Part shown: piece by piece, positions 34,537 to 43,692 of the stretch
How the letters are laid out: each line of letters opens with the position of its first letter
Position numbering within the stretch: position 1 is the stretch's first letter
Assembly: GCA_903847315.1 (NCBI GenBank)
Contig: CAINDG010000013.1
Location: 1-64,000 of the forward strand
Direction: 5' to 3'
Source of the DNA: an uncultured Planctomycetota bacterium
GTDB lineage: Bacteria; Planctomycetota; Phycisphaerae; Sedimentisphaerales; UBA12454
Length of the DNA stretch: 64,000 nt
Translations under genes and position numbers: made by a program
Notes under the pieces: model-generated
The model's input: the letters and a program-made list of their open reading frames with translations, nothing else
What the model was told of the DNA's origin: nothing
The model's database searches: none

Positions 34537-36129
34537 TTATTTGGGATGCGGTTCGGCAGGCTGTTTTAGTTCCAGTATCACGGCATATTTGGGATTAGTC
34601 TCAGCCGCCTTATAATAATTCTCTTTGATCCAGTCTTGTATTTTGGCATCTCTGATAAAATTGACCTCTTCGAAGTCTTTAGTAATAATGAATTTAGGAG
34701 GATTTCTTTTAAGGTCGTCTTTTACGCTTTCAGTTTTCTCTTTAGATGTGTTTGAATATGTATTTATGAAAAGATGGTCGGCTATATAATAATATTTAGT
34801 CGGAGACAACCTTTGGCACATCATATAATATCTTGAAAAAGTCCCGCAGGTCATCCAGATAGTATCTTTTGGGGAACTATGTGCTTTAATATATTCAACT
34901 AACTTGCCGGCGGGTGTTTTCGCTGCAGGCGTCATTAAAGCATCTTTGAATCCCACATACATAGGTTTATCAATCCCGAAAGATAATAGTATAATAATCG
35001 AAATAATGCCTATTCTTGTAACTTTTGATTTTTTCAAAATGCTAAGAAGAAATTCAACGCCGATTACGCTTATTAATATATATGATGTTACCAATTGCAT
35101 ATAATAGTGGCCGTACCCTCTGGCGGCCATCATTGTTGCGTAGAAATCCAAAACGAAGAAAGAGATTACGACTAAATGAAGATATTTATATTTTTTAACG
35201 AAACGCCAGTAGAAAACAGTGATGAAACCGGTTAAAGCAAACAGACTGAGAGTAAGTGTCGTCCCGAAAAGTTTACTATACGCCCATTCAAAATTTTTGA
35301 ATATTCGCATAAATACTGTTAAGTTCTTATTCGACATAGATGTGTAGATACAGTTAAAGCTCAGAACATCAATCCAATCTTTAAAGGCGTTATGGCTTAT
35401 CAGATAAAATAATATAACCGCAAATATCAGAACCGCGCCGCCAATAAAAACAGATGCACGTTTCAAAACATTCATCCGGTTACGGTCTTTATATATAATC
35501 AGATATATGAACCACGGTATAGCAGACAGCAAAAAAGGTTCTTTGGTAAAAAAAGCTGTCGAAAAGAACATCCCCGAAATGAAATTCAAGATATACGAAA
35601 ACCTTTTGGTTTCATTTGACAAAACGACAAAAAGTATACCGCCCATAACGAAAGCCGCACCGTATTCTTCAGTGAAATTGCCATCATCGAATATAACAGG
35701 CCTAAAGAAATGTATAATATAAAATACAGATGCGAATAACGACAACCACATATTCCTGAAAAGCAAATAAACAATAAAAAAAAGAGATACTGCCGCAAAA
35801 ACCGCGAAACAGCGTTCCATCGTTCGTATTGAGTTGATGTCTCTATGCCCGAGAGCCAGGGCAGCCGCATTTAAAAAATGCACCACCGGCGGCTTGTGGT
35901 CCCAAAAATCCTTATAAAGTACCTTGCCTTCGAGAAGAAAAAAACCTCCGCTTGCGAAAACACCGGAATCGTAATGTGCCGGAGTACCTGAGAGGTAATT
36001 TATTGGACGCCAGGCAAGGATAGAAACCAGAATCACTAAAAAAAGTAATAGCGCTATTTTTAAAAATCGCAAAAACTGAGGTTGAAGAAAATAATTAGAA
36101 GAGGACTTTTTCTTCAACATCGATTTCAT
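34537..36129 (-). CDS. GT39-like membrane glycosyltransferase
   Basis: 530 residues with about ten to twelve hydrophobic helices. The first periplasmic loop holds 'YDSGVFASGGFFLLEGKVLYKDFWDHKPPVVHFLNAAALAL', matching the acidic and 'DHKPP' motifs of the PMT/ArnT (GT-C) fold that uses lipid-linked sugar donors. The C-terminal ~110 residues are soluble and extracytoplasmic ('WMTCGTFSRYYMMCQRLSPTKYYY'). It is probably involved in glycosylating a lipid or a surface protein; the substrate is unknown. The gene is more AT-rich than its neighbours. A 178-base gene-free gap separates it from the M16 pair. Confidence 0.75.
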   Translation of the reverse strand: MKSMLKKKSSSNYFLQPQFLRFLKIALLLFLVILVSILAWRPINYLSGTPAHYDSGVFASGGFFLLEGKVLYKDFWDHKPPVVHFLNAAALALGHRDINSIRTMERCFAVFAAVSLFFIVYLLFRNMWLSLFASVFYIIHFFRPVIFDDGNFTEEYGAAFVMGGILFVVLSNETKRFSYILNFISGMFFSTAFFTKEPFLLSAIPWFIYLIIYKDRNRMNVLKRASVFIGGAVLIFAVILFYLISHNAFKDWIDVLSFNCIYTSMSNKNLTVFMRIFKNFEWAYSKLFGTTLTLSLFALTGFITVFYWRFVKKYKYLHLVVISFFVLDFYATMMAARGYGHYYMQLVTSYILISVIGVEFLLSILKKSKVTRIGIISIIILLSFGIDKPMYVGFKDALMTPAAKTPAGKLVEYIKAHSSPKDTIWMTCGTFSRYYMMCQRLSPTKYYYIADHLFINTYSNTSKEKTESVKDDLKRNPPKFIITKDFEEVNFIRDAKIQDWIKENYYKAAETNPKYAVILELKQPAEPHPK

Positions 36130-36150
36130 AACAGAAATTTCCCTCTAAAC

Positions 36151-39100
36151 TTACGCGACCGCGGCGGATTCTTCTTCCTGCTGCGGCTGATAACTGTCAA
36201 ACGTAACGCTTATCCTCTTGCTGATGCCTTTCTGCTGCATCGTAATTCCGAACAGCACATCGGCAATACTCATCGTGCGTTTGGCGTGCGTGATAATTAC
36301 GAACTGCGAATTCTTTTTGAATTCCTGCACAATCAGGTCGAACCGCTCGTTATTTGTCTCGTCAAGAGCCGCGTCAACTTCGTCCAGGAAGCAGAACGGC
36401 GAAGGCTTTGTCTTGAATATCGCAAACAGCAGGGCAATTGCGGTCATTGTTTTTTCCCCGCCGCTAAGCAGACTTATGCTTCTTGTTTCCTTGCCCGGCG
36501 GGCGGGCGATAATTTCAATACCGCTTTCGAGAATATCTTCAGGCTGTTCGAGGATGACATCCGCTCTGCCGCCGCCGAACAGTTTTCGAAATACCTCCTG
36601 GAAGTTGATTCTTATCTGCTCGAAAGTTACGGCGAATTTATCCATCGATTCTTTATTAAGCTTGCCTATCAATTGCTGGAGCTGATTTTTACTGTTGTTA
36701 AGGTCTTCTATCTGGCTTGTCAAAAAGTCATTTCTCTTTTCAAGTTCTTCCTGCTGCTCGATTGCGTCAACATTGACGTTTCCGAGTCTCTCTATTTTGC
36801 CCCGCAGTTCCGCGATTTCGTCTCTGACAGCGTCCCAGTTGATTTCGCTTACGGTATAATTCTGATATTCGCCGGCCAAATCCATACCAAGTTCTTCTGT
36901 CACCCGCTGTACAAGGTCGGCTGCCCTGACCTGAAGTTGGCCCAGTTCCATTTTAAGCGTATTTATTTGCTGGTCGAGTTCGGCCTGCTTCTGCCTGTCC
37001 TGCTTTAATATTTCCTCGGTCTGCTTGCGATGCTCCAGCATATTTTCGACTTCTTCGTGAAGTTTAACGCTTTGATTATGCGAGGTTTCTTTTTGTGTAA
37101 ACAGCTCGGCAATTTCCGCTTCGGTATTGAAAATATCTTTTTGTCCCTGCTCAATCTGTTCGGTGCAGGCCTTTATATCGTTCTGGACGGATTCGAGCTC
37201 GCCTTTGCCGTGTTCAATCTGAATATTCAGGCCTGCTATTTTCTGCTCGATAGCTTTTTTCTGTTCCTGTCCCTGACCGATAAAGACTTTTAATTCCGTA
37301 AGCTCGGCGCCGTTTTGCTCAAGTGTCCTTTTCTTCTCGGTAAGCTGTGCCTCGAGTTGTTCTATACGTTCCGTCCGCTGTGCGTTTATAGTTTCAAGTT
37401 CCTGTAATTGCTGTTTCGACTGGTATTCTTTTTGAACAGTCTCGGAAATCTGTTTTTCAAGCGTCTGAATTTCGCTCGTCAAAACAGGCTGTTCATCTGA
37501 AAGTCTTTTTATGTTCTGTTCAATTACAGTCAGGTCTGAAGTGACATTTGTTTTTTCCGTATTGGCTTCATAAACGCTTGTCCTGAAATCTTTGCAGAGT
37601 TTTTCGAGATGTTCGTTTTCCCTGACCCCGGCCGCGAGTTTGTCTTCAAGGCTTGATATTTTTACCGAAACCTCTTCCAGTTCGCCTGTCAGTTGCACGA
37701 GCCTGCTCTTTCTTGAAATTAAGCCGACCGTCTTTCCGATAGGTCCGGTGCAATAGCTGCCGTCGCTGTTAAGTATGTCGCCTTCTATAGTTACGAAGCT
37801 GTATCCTGCCGAGCAGAACGAGGCCAGTTCGAATGCCTTTTGGATATTTTCAACGACAATAGTTTTTCCAAGTAACTGCCAGACGAGCTGGGCGTATTCA
37901 TGGTCGAAACTGACGAATTCCACGGCTCTGCCGATAACGCCGGCTGTTTGCGGAATATTCAGGCTTTCGACGAAAGGCTCAAGTCTGTCGGTGCAGATGA
38001 ATTTGACTCTGCCGCCTGCCTGCTGGGCGAGTGATTTATCGTTCAGTACCTGTTCCGTATCGCTGGCAACGACCGCATCGGCTCTGCCTTCCAGCGCCGC
38101 TTCTATCGCGGCAGCGTATTGGGGTTTTGCGCGGACGATATCCGCGATAATACCTTTGATAAATGGTTTATCCTGTATCAGGTTCAGGATTTTCTTGACG
38201 GCGTTGTCGATACCTTCGCGCCTGCTCTCCATATCGGAGATAACTTTTATTTCGCTTTGTATCGCGCTTCGCTGTTCTCTTGCCTGTGCCAGCAGTTCGT
38301 TTGTATTTGCGACGTCTTCGTCAATCTGATTTATCTGCTGTCTTTTGTTTTCGAGTTGCTGCTGAAGCTCGCTGATGACTTTATTTATATCGTCAAGCCT
38401 GGCCTGGTTCTGTGCCTTGCCTCCGAGCAGGGATTCGAACTGTTGTTTGGTCTGACCGACTCTGTCGGCAAGTCTGTCTTTTTGGCCGCTGAGATTATTG
38501 CGATATACGTTTATGCTCTGGATTTCGTTATGAAGCTGTGCGGTGTGCCTGACAATATCTATTATGCCTGTCTTTTCATCCTGCAACTCTGTTTCTGTCT
38601 CAGCGCAGGCAAGATTGATATTTCGTATTTGTTCGCCGAGTTTTTCGAGTTCGCCTGTTTTTTGTTCGAGAATATCGCCGATTTTATCAATTTCGCAAAC
38701 GCTTTGTTTGACCTGATTTTCAAAATCAGCCAATCGCTGCTGAATCTGCCTGATATTTTGCTGTTCGATTTCTTTGCGTTCCTGTGTTTCCTGAATTCTT
38801 TTGCGGAGGAACTCGATTTTCTGCTGCAACTGTTCGATTCTTGCTGTTATAGCGACAAGATTGTTATCGCAGTGGTTGATTTCGTTTTCTTTTTCGATAA
38901 TTTCCGCAGCCAGTGTGCTCAATTTCGCGTCGTTTTGCGATACCTGGGCGACAATGGCCGCTAATTGATTCTGCAATTGGTCAACTTGTGTATTTTTCTG
39001 TGTCGTTTCAGTTTGTATCTGGTGATACTGAGCCAGCGAGAAGGTTACTCGCAGTTCTTTTAGTCTCTGGTTGTATTGCAGGTAGCTTCTTGCCTTGCCT

Positions 39101-39723
39101 GCCTGGAGTTTAATGCTTCTCAATTGTTTTTGTACTTCACCGACAATATCTGCAAGCCGCAGAAGATTTTGTTCTGTATTTTCCAGTCTTCGCAGCGCTT
39201 CTTTTTTTTGCGCCTTATATTTGCTTATCCCCGCCGCTTCCTCGAAAATAAATCTCCTGTCTGTTTTCGAACTCGTCAAAATTTGCGAAATTTGTCCTTG
39301 CTCTATAATAGAGTACGCACGAACGCCGACGCCGGTATCCATAAACATTTCACGGATGTCTTTTAGCCGGCAGATTTTATTGTTGATGAGATATTCACTG
39401 TCGCCGCTGCGGTACAATCTGCGCGTGATGGCAAGTTCGTCCTGCTCGATGCCAAGCGACGCGGCCTGTGAAAAATGCAAACTAACTTCAGCCATTCCCA
39501 TAGCTTTGCGAGCGGCGGAGCCGCTGAAAATTACATCCGCCATCTGGCCGGACCGCAAACTCTTTGTGCTCTGCTCGCCTAATACCCATTTCAAGGCGTC
39601 AACAACGTTGCTTTTGCCGCAACCATTGGGGCCAACTATGGCTGTAATCTGCTGATTAAAACTAAATTCAGTTTTTTCCGCGAAACTCTTAAAGCCGTCC
39701 AAAACAATCTTCTCAAGTCTCAA
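36151..39723 (-). CDS. smc: Chromosome segregation protein SMC
   Basis: 1190 residues, normal SMC length. N-terminal ATPase half with 'VLDGFKSFAEKTEF' and Walker A 'AIVGPNGCGKSNVVDALKWVLGEQS' (~28-52); long coiled coil to ~500; hinge at ~510-680 ('KPFIKGIIADIVRAKPQYAAAIEAALEGRADAVV'); second coiled coil; C-terminal head with the ABC signature 'LLSGGEKTMTAIALLFAI' and Walker B 'PFCFLDEVDAALDETN'. It entraps and compacts DNA for chromosome segregation. TTG start. scpA and scpB are not in the window. The coiled coil produces long antisense ORFs (for example 38119..38964) that are not genes. Confidence 0.97.
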   Translation of the reverse strand: MRLEKIVLDGFKSFAEKTEFSFNQQITAIVGPNGCGKSNVVDALKWVLGEQSTKSLRSGQMADVIFSGSAARKAMGMAEVSLHFSQAASLGIEQDELAITRRLYRSGDSEYLINNKICRLKDIREMFMDTGVGVRAYSIIEQGQISQILTSSKTDRRFIFEEAAGISKYKAQKKEALRRLENTEQNLLRLADIVGEVQKQLRSIKLQAGKARSYLQYNQRLKELRVTFSLAQYHQIQTETTQKNTQVDQLQNQLAAIVAQVSQNDAKLSTLAAEIIEKENEINHCDNNLVAITARIEQLQQKIEFLRKRIQETQERKEIEQQNIRQIQQRLADFENQVKQSVCEIDKIGDILEQKTGELEKLGEQIRNINLACAETETELQDEKTGIIDIVRHTAQLHNEIQSINVYRNNLSGQKDRLADRVGQTKQQFESLLGGKAQNQARLDDINKVISELQQQLENKRQQINQIDEDVANTNELLAQAREQRSAIQSEIKVISDMESRREGIDNAVKKILNLIQDKPFIKGIIADIVRAKPQYAAAIEAALEGRADAVVASDTEQVLNDKSLAQQAGGRVKFICTDRLEPFVESLNIPQTAGVIGRAVEFVSFDHEYAQLVWQLLGKTIVVENIQKAFELASFCSAGYSFVTIEGDILNSDGSYCTGPIGKTVGLISRKSRLVQLTGELEEVSVKISSLEDKLAAGVRENEHLEKLCKDFRTSVYEANTEKTNVTSDLTVIEQNIKRLSDEQPVLTSEIQTLEKQISETVQKEYQSKQQLQELETINAQRTERIEQLEAQLTEKKRTLEQNGAELTELKVFIGQGQEQKKAIEQKIAGLNIQIEHGKGELESVQNDIKACTEQIEQGQKDIFNTEAEIAELFTQKETSHNQSVKLHEEVENMLEHRKQTEEILKQDRQKQAELDQQINTLKMELGQLQVRAADLVQRVTEELGMDLAGEYQNYTVSEINWDAVRDEIAELRGKIERLGNVNVDAIEQQEELEKRNDFLTSQIEDLNNSKNQLQQLIGKLNKESMDKFAVTFEQIRINFQEVFRKLFGGGRADVILEQPEDILESGIEIIARPPGKETRSISLLSGGEKTMTAIALLFAIFKTKPSPFCFLDEVDAALDETNNERFDLIVQEFKKNSQFVIITHAKRTMSIADVLFGITMQQKGISKRISVTFDSYQPQQEEESAAVA

Positions 39724-40374
39724 AAGATGCCTCCGTGTTCTGTAAGTACAGTAAGAATAAAGAGATATAAAATAGCAAGCGATACTTAGCCTATATTGCC
39801 AAGTTCGGAATACTATACTATATTATCGGTCTTAATGTTAAGAGTTAAATAGGATTTTTTTGCAAAAAAATGAGGAAAATTTGGGAAAAGATAGGAGTTT
39901 TTAGAGGGTTTTGAGGAAATTTTGAGGGTTTTTAATGAAATTAGCCACAAAGGCACTAAGACACGAAGAAATTTAGCCACAGAGTTCACAGAACGCACAG
40001 AGGATTTGCTTCAACTAAGCAGTTTGCTTCCTGCGGAACAGCTTAAATTCAAATTTCTAACCTCTTTGGCAAACAAGCTTTCCACGAGGTTTCAAAATCT
40101 GCATTTTTGCTGATTATATCAGCAAAGTTGAAGCAATAAATCTACTACGCAGTTTTGCCTTAAAGCTTTCGTTTTAACCACAAGTTTTACGGATTTTTGG
40201 GGAAAATAGGGGAAAAACATAAGCTTTTTACAGGTTTTTTAGGGGTTTTAAGCGGATGTTTTTTGTTGAGTTTGGGAATAAAAAGAGATAGAATTTTGGT
40301 GCTACATTGAGGATTTGCAGAAAAAGAATAAAAAGCCTTGCTTGGTACTGAGTTCACTTTACATTGGGGTTTAA
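39724..40374. repeat. 651-base intergenic region rich in dispersed repeats
   Basis: Holds three kinds of repeat. (1) 39942-39964 'TAGCCACAAAGGCACTAAG' and, just after, a second 'TTAGCCACAGAG' block; the first matches 204-225 inverted. (2) A/T-rich runs with GGGG/GAGG blocks at 39870-39935 and 40190-40260 that resemble each other. (3) A 10-base inverted repeat 40006-40015/40127-40136 enclosing a palindrome TTTGCTGAT-TAT-ATCAGCAAA (40106-40126). ORF 39922..40113 is repeat-derived. A weak promoter-like pair (TTGCTT 40338, TACATT 40360) precedes the next gene but leaves almost no leader. Confidence 0.55.
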
Positions 40375-42837
40375 ATGAGTAAGAAACGTCGAGGTAAGAA
40401 AGGGGAAAAATATATAAAACCTGATGAAGTGTTTCAGCAAGGCAGTTTTTCAATGGCTCGTTTTGGAAGACATATCGTTGTGCGAAATCGACGTTCCCAA
40501 AAAGAGCAAGAGGAACATATCAAGCAGATGGTCGAAGAATACCCAAGATTATGTAAACAAATCGATACTCATGTTCAGAAAGTTTGTTCACTAGTCCAAC
40601 AATTTCATCCGCTTCGGTTGCTCCATCGAGGATATTTTCATTATATAAAACAAGTTCATGACAAGCCCTCGGAATTTGACCAAGGACACGATGAACTTGT
40701 GGCTGCAAGAATGGTCGATTATATACAAAGTGTGATTGCCGCTACGCCACAAACAAATATTAATATAGAAAATTTTGATGAAGATTTATGGAAGACGTTA
40801 TTAAATGAAGTCTCAGATTTATATAAAGCAATAGGTCTGCCTTTTCATATTTGTCATTCCGCTGTTCAAAAAACTTCTTTAAAAGATTACGATCCAGATT
40901 TTGATAGTTTTTATGTTCAAGCACAGGTTTTATGGACTTCTGTGCGATGCCATCGATACTTTATACATGATATGCCTCATTTGTATGATTTACTAACCCC
41001 TCATGATGAGGTCTTCCAAGAATTATTCAGTATATCTATTAAGGAGTTTTTAAGAGGCATTGAACAAATTCAGTTTTCTTTATCGGAAGGTTTTGGGAAA
41101 GCTACAAGTGAATTCAAAGAATATGATCAGGAAGTGAAAAAAGCTTTAAGTGAAGCAATTGAGAATGGACAAGAAGAAGAAAAAAGCTTGGAAGACCTGA
41201 TGCAAGAAATTGTTAAAGCAAAAGGATGGGAAAAGCGACACAACTCTATAGTTGGACGTTGTTTCCATCTTGATCTTTTTGACATTCAAAAGGTAACAAA
41301 TCTTCCAAAAGAATTGTTACGCGAGCTTTCTTGGAAACCTGGAGAAGAAACTTCCTTTTTGGCTCCAGGTGAATTTGCCGGCTGGCCGTTACGGTTATGC
41401 CCAATTAATATTCGGCCATTTCTCTGTATAGATGATCGATATTATTGTTTCGACCTTATCAATCTAATGGACGATCTCTATCGTATTGTTGAGAGGTTGA
41501 TTATAAGGTTAAAGCCAAGCTATAGAGATAAATGGAATAGACGCCAAAAAGCTGTTTCTGAAAACTTACCATTTAAATTTTTTGATAAGTTATTGCCAAA
41601 TAATAAAACATATAAGTCAGTTCATTATGAATGCACAACAAATACCTCGCAAAAAGAAGATTGTGAAACAGACGGCATAATTATATATGATGATCATTTA
41701 ATAATAGTTGAGATTAAAGCTGGTGTCTTTACAAGTCATCCGCCAGCTACAAATTTTTTTGACTATATTAAATCAATCAAAGACCTTCTTGAGAAACCAG
41801 CGACACAAGCCAAACGTTTTATAGAATATTTGAACAGTTCAGATCAAGTTAGCATTAATGTTCCTAACACAAGAGAAACTGTTGTTCTTAGAAAAGAACA
41901 ATTTAGACATATCACGGCATGTGTTGTGACGCTTGATAACCTCACGCACTTGGCTGCTCAATCGGACAAATTAAAAACATTAAATGTAAAGATTGATAAC
42001 CCTGTTTGGTGTATGGCGATTGACGATCTAAGAGTATATGCAGATATCTTCGACTCTCCTGTTATTTTCACACATTTCATGGAGGAAAGAATAAGAGCAG
42101 CAAAATCAAATTTATTATCTATATGTGACGAACTTGACCACTTGGGACTTTACTTAAATCACAACCACTATGTTACTTACGCAGAAAATTTATCTTCTTC
42201 TTCCAACATTAGCCACCTTAATTTCCTCGCCTACCGTAAAAATCTTGATATTTATTATCACAACTTAACTATTGACCCTCAAAATGCAGTAAAACCTAAA
42301 CAAAAATACTTAGATGGATGTTTAGAAGACATTGTAAAGTTAATAGGGTTGCAAAGGAAAAATGGTTGTTGCAAAGCGACATCATATCTTTTGGATACGA
42401 CCATAGACACACGCCATGAATTTAATCGGTCGATTTCAAAGGCCTTACTAAGGCAATCTCAGATAAAACGTGTTATTCCATTATCAATGTTAGGCACTAA
42501 GAATATTACTGTTTTTTGCCTTATGCCAGATATATCTCAGCCATCTAAATTATGGATGCGAGATTATACTTGGCAGCGAATTATTATTGGTAATGAAAAC
42601 ACAAGAATGATGCTAATTATTGAATTTGACAAAGAAAATAAGCTAATCAATATAGAATTCTCTTTCCTTTCTAAGAAGGAAATACCAGAAACATATAAGG
42701 CTAATCTTGAACAGAAGATACGAATTAAAGCAACCCAATCTGTTCAAAGAACTCTGGAAGAGAAAGGCAAAATAGGTCGCAACGACCCTTGCCCTTGTGG
42801 CAGCGGCAAGAAATATAAAAAGTGTTGTGGCAAATAA
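40375..42837 (+). CDS. Large protein with putative PD-(D/E)xK nuclease-like region and C-terminal SEC-C motif
   Basis: 820 residues, AT-rich and unlike flanking genes in composition. The C-terminus 'GRNDPCPCGSGKKYKKCCGK' is a textbook SEC-C zinc motif. At ~415-440, 'ECTTNTSQKEDCETDGIIIYDDHLIIVEIKAG' has the D...ExK spacing of PD-(D/E)xK nucleases (Asp in 'TDGIIIY', Glu and Lys in 'VEIKAG'). The N-terminus is strongly basic ('SKKRRGKKGEKYIKP'). An acidic coiled region lies at ~250-290. No membrane segment. Such SEC-C proteins occur in accessory regions, some with defence genes. I infer a DNA- or RNA-acting role; no family name is assigned. It stands alone within a repeat-rich region. Confidence 0.65.
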   Translation: MSKKRRGKKGEKYIKPDEVFQQGSFSMARFGRHIVVRNRRSQKEQEEHIKQMVEEYPRLCKQIDTHVQKVCSLVQQFHPLRLLHRGYFHYIKQVHDKPSEFDQGHDELVAARMVDYIQSVIAATPQTNINIENFDEDLWKTLLNEVSDLYKAIGLPFHICHSAVQKTSLKDYDPDFDSFYVQAQVLWTSVRCHRYFIHDMPHLYDLLTPHDEVFQELFSISIKEFLRGIEQIQFSLSEGFGKATSEFKEYDQEVKKALSEAIENGQEEEKSLEDLMQEIVKAKGWEKRHNSIVGRCFHLDLFDIQKVTNLPKELLRELSWKPGEETSFLAPGEFAGWPLRLCPINIRPFLCIDDRYYCFDLINLMDDLYRIVERLIIRLKPSYRDKWNRRQKAVSENLPFKFFDKLLPNNKTYKSVHYECTTNTSQKEDCETDGIIIYDDHLIIVEIKAGVFTSHPPATNFFDYIKSIKDLLEKPATQAKRFIEYLNSSDQVSINVPNTRETVVLRKEQFRHITACVVTLDNLTHLAAQSDKLKTLNVKIDNPVWCMAIDDLRVYADIFDSPVIFTHFMEERIRAAKSNLLSICDELDHLGLYLNHNHYVTYAENLSSSSNISHLNFLAYRKNLDIYYHNLTIDPQNAVKPKQKYLDGCLEDIVKLIGLQRKNGCCKATSYLLDTTIDTRHEFNRSISKALLRQSQIKRVIPLSMLGTKNITVFCLMPDISQPSKLWMRDYTWQRIIIGNENTRMMLIIEFDKENKLINIEFSFLSKKEIPETYKANLEQKIRIKATQSVQRTLEEKGKIGRNDPCPCGSGKKYKKCCGK

Positions 42838-43147
42838 TAGATATGAAATGATCGAGACTTGATCTACTAAACATTCTTGGTTTTTTGTGCTTTTTCAAGA
42901 CATTCAGCGATTCGCGCGAGATTAGAAAGGTCAACATTTAAGCACTGTAAGAATTGAACAGTGGAAACTCCGCCGAAACGGACCCCAGTTAGATAGTTTT
43001 TGAAAAATGTCAGATAGAGATGCCCTGCTGAAGTAGTTTTGAGTGGTTCGATGAAGCAACATAGAAACACTTCACAGGGTAAACTATCGCCCCGATGGGA
43101 TAGTTGCGACATCCCACGGGGTAAACATCTCAATATAGGGAGTATTT
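42838..43147. repeat. Intergenic region with 15-bp repeat and palindrome upstream of the GIY-YIG remnant
   Basis: ACCCCAGTTAGATAG at 42982-42996 recurs exactly at 43547-43561. A hairpin CCCCG(A)TGGGAT ... ATCCCACGGGG (43090-43121, one bulged A) ends 26 bases before the GIY-YIG start. On the minus strand 42867-42980 encodes 'VSTVQFLQCLNVDLSNLARI', which looks like a real protein tail that is cut off where the repeat begins; it may be the remnant of a disrupted gene. Confidence 0.5.
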
Positions 43148-43409
43148 ATGAATAAATTTTATTATGTGTATGTTTTGATATCGGAAAGACTGCAATTTTT
43201 ATATCGGCATAACAAGCGATATCAAAAAAAGATTAGAGGAGCATAATAGCGGTAAAGTTTCAACAACAAGGAACAGACGTCCATTAAAGCTGATTTACGG
43301 GGAAGGATGCCTGAATCAGCAGGATGCCGCCAAACGAGAAAAATATCTTAAAACAACGTGGGGCAAGAGATATATTAAAAGCAGATTGGAACAATATCTC
43401 AGTGCGTAA
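43148..43409 (+). pseudogene. GIY-YIG endonuclease (UPF0213-like), frameshifted
   Basis: ATG 43148 opens 'MNKFYYVYVLISERLQ', then the frame breaks at a TTTTT run near 43195. Dropping one T restores 'FYIGITSDIKKRLEEHNSGK', 'RRPLKLIYGEGCLNQQDAAKREKYLK' and 'WGKRYIKSRLEQYLSA' with a TAA at 43407. The joined product is about 86 residues, full length for small GIY-YIG proteins, and includes the Tyr pairs, the Arg (KKR) and a Glu of the active site. The 262-base span is one base over a multiple of three. It may be a pseudogene, a programmed slip, or an assembly error. Not in the ORF track. Confidence 0.8.
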
Positions 43410-43546
43410 ACAGTCAAAAAAAATAGTGAAATCTTGTATGTTTTTGTTTGACTTTTGTTGAAAATATGGTAAAATACCGATATAGTTGTGCGAAAAGTTA
43501 ATATTTTACATAAACCCTTATTCTTAAATAGAATAAGAGAATCTAA

Positions 43547-43692
43547 ACCCCAGTTAGATAGCTAAAGCATCTTCAAGAAGCTAACTAACGCATCTAACGG
43601 GGCAAGCAAGTCCCAATTACCAAAAATACAAATTAATTAGAGGAACCCCGCCCACAGGTGGCGGGGCTAATCAATTCAGAAGAGGAAATATC
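43547..43692. repeat. Two hairpins between the GIY-YIG and HNH genes
   Basis: Hairpin 1: CCCCAGTTAGAT (43548-43559) against ATCTAACGGGG (43592-43602), one A-G mismatch; its left arm contains the second copy of the 15-base repeat. Hairpin 2: GGAACCCCGCC ... GGCGGGGCTAA (43642-43670), arms CCCCGCC 43646-43652 and GGCGGGG 43660-43666. An AGAGGAA ribosome site follows for the HNH gene. Confidence 0.6.

Noticed and set aside
36082-37008. 308-residue plus-strand ORF opposite the smc C-terminal head
   Set aside because: The opposite strand carries the ABC signature and Walker B of SMC; this frame is a shadow.
38119-38964. 281-residue plus-strand ORF antisense to smc
   Set aside because: It is a shadow of the coiled-coil codons of smc; rich in Cys/Phe/Leu with no domain pattern.
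39922-40113. 63-residue ORF in the smc-SEC-C gap
   Set aside because: It translates the 'AGCCACAAAGGC' dispersed repeat, which gives 'HKGTKTRR'-like false ORFs in many genomes.
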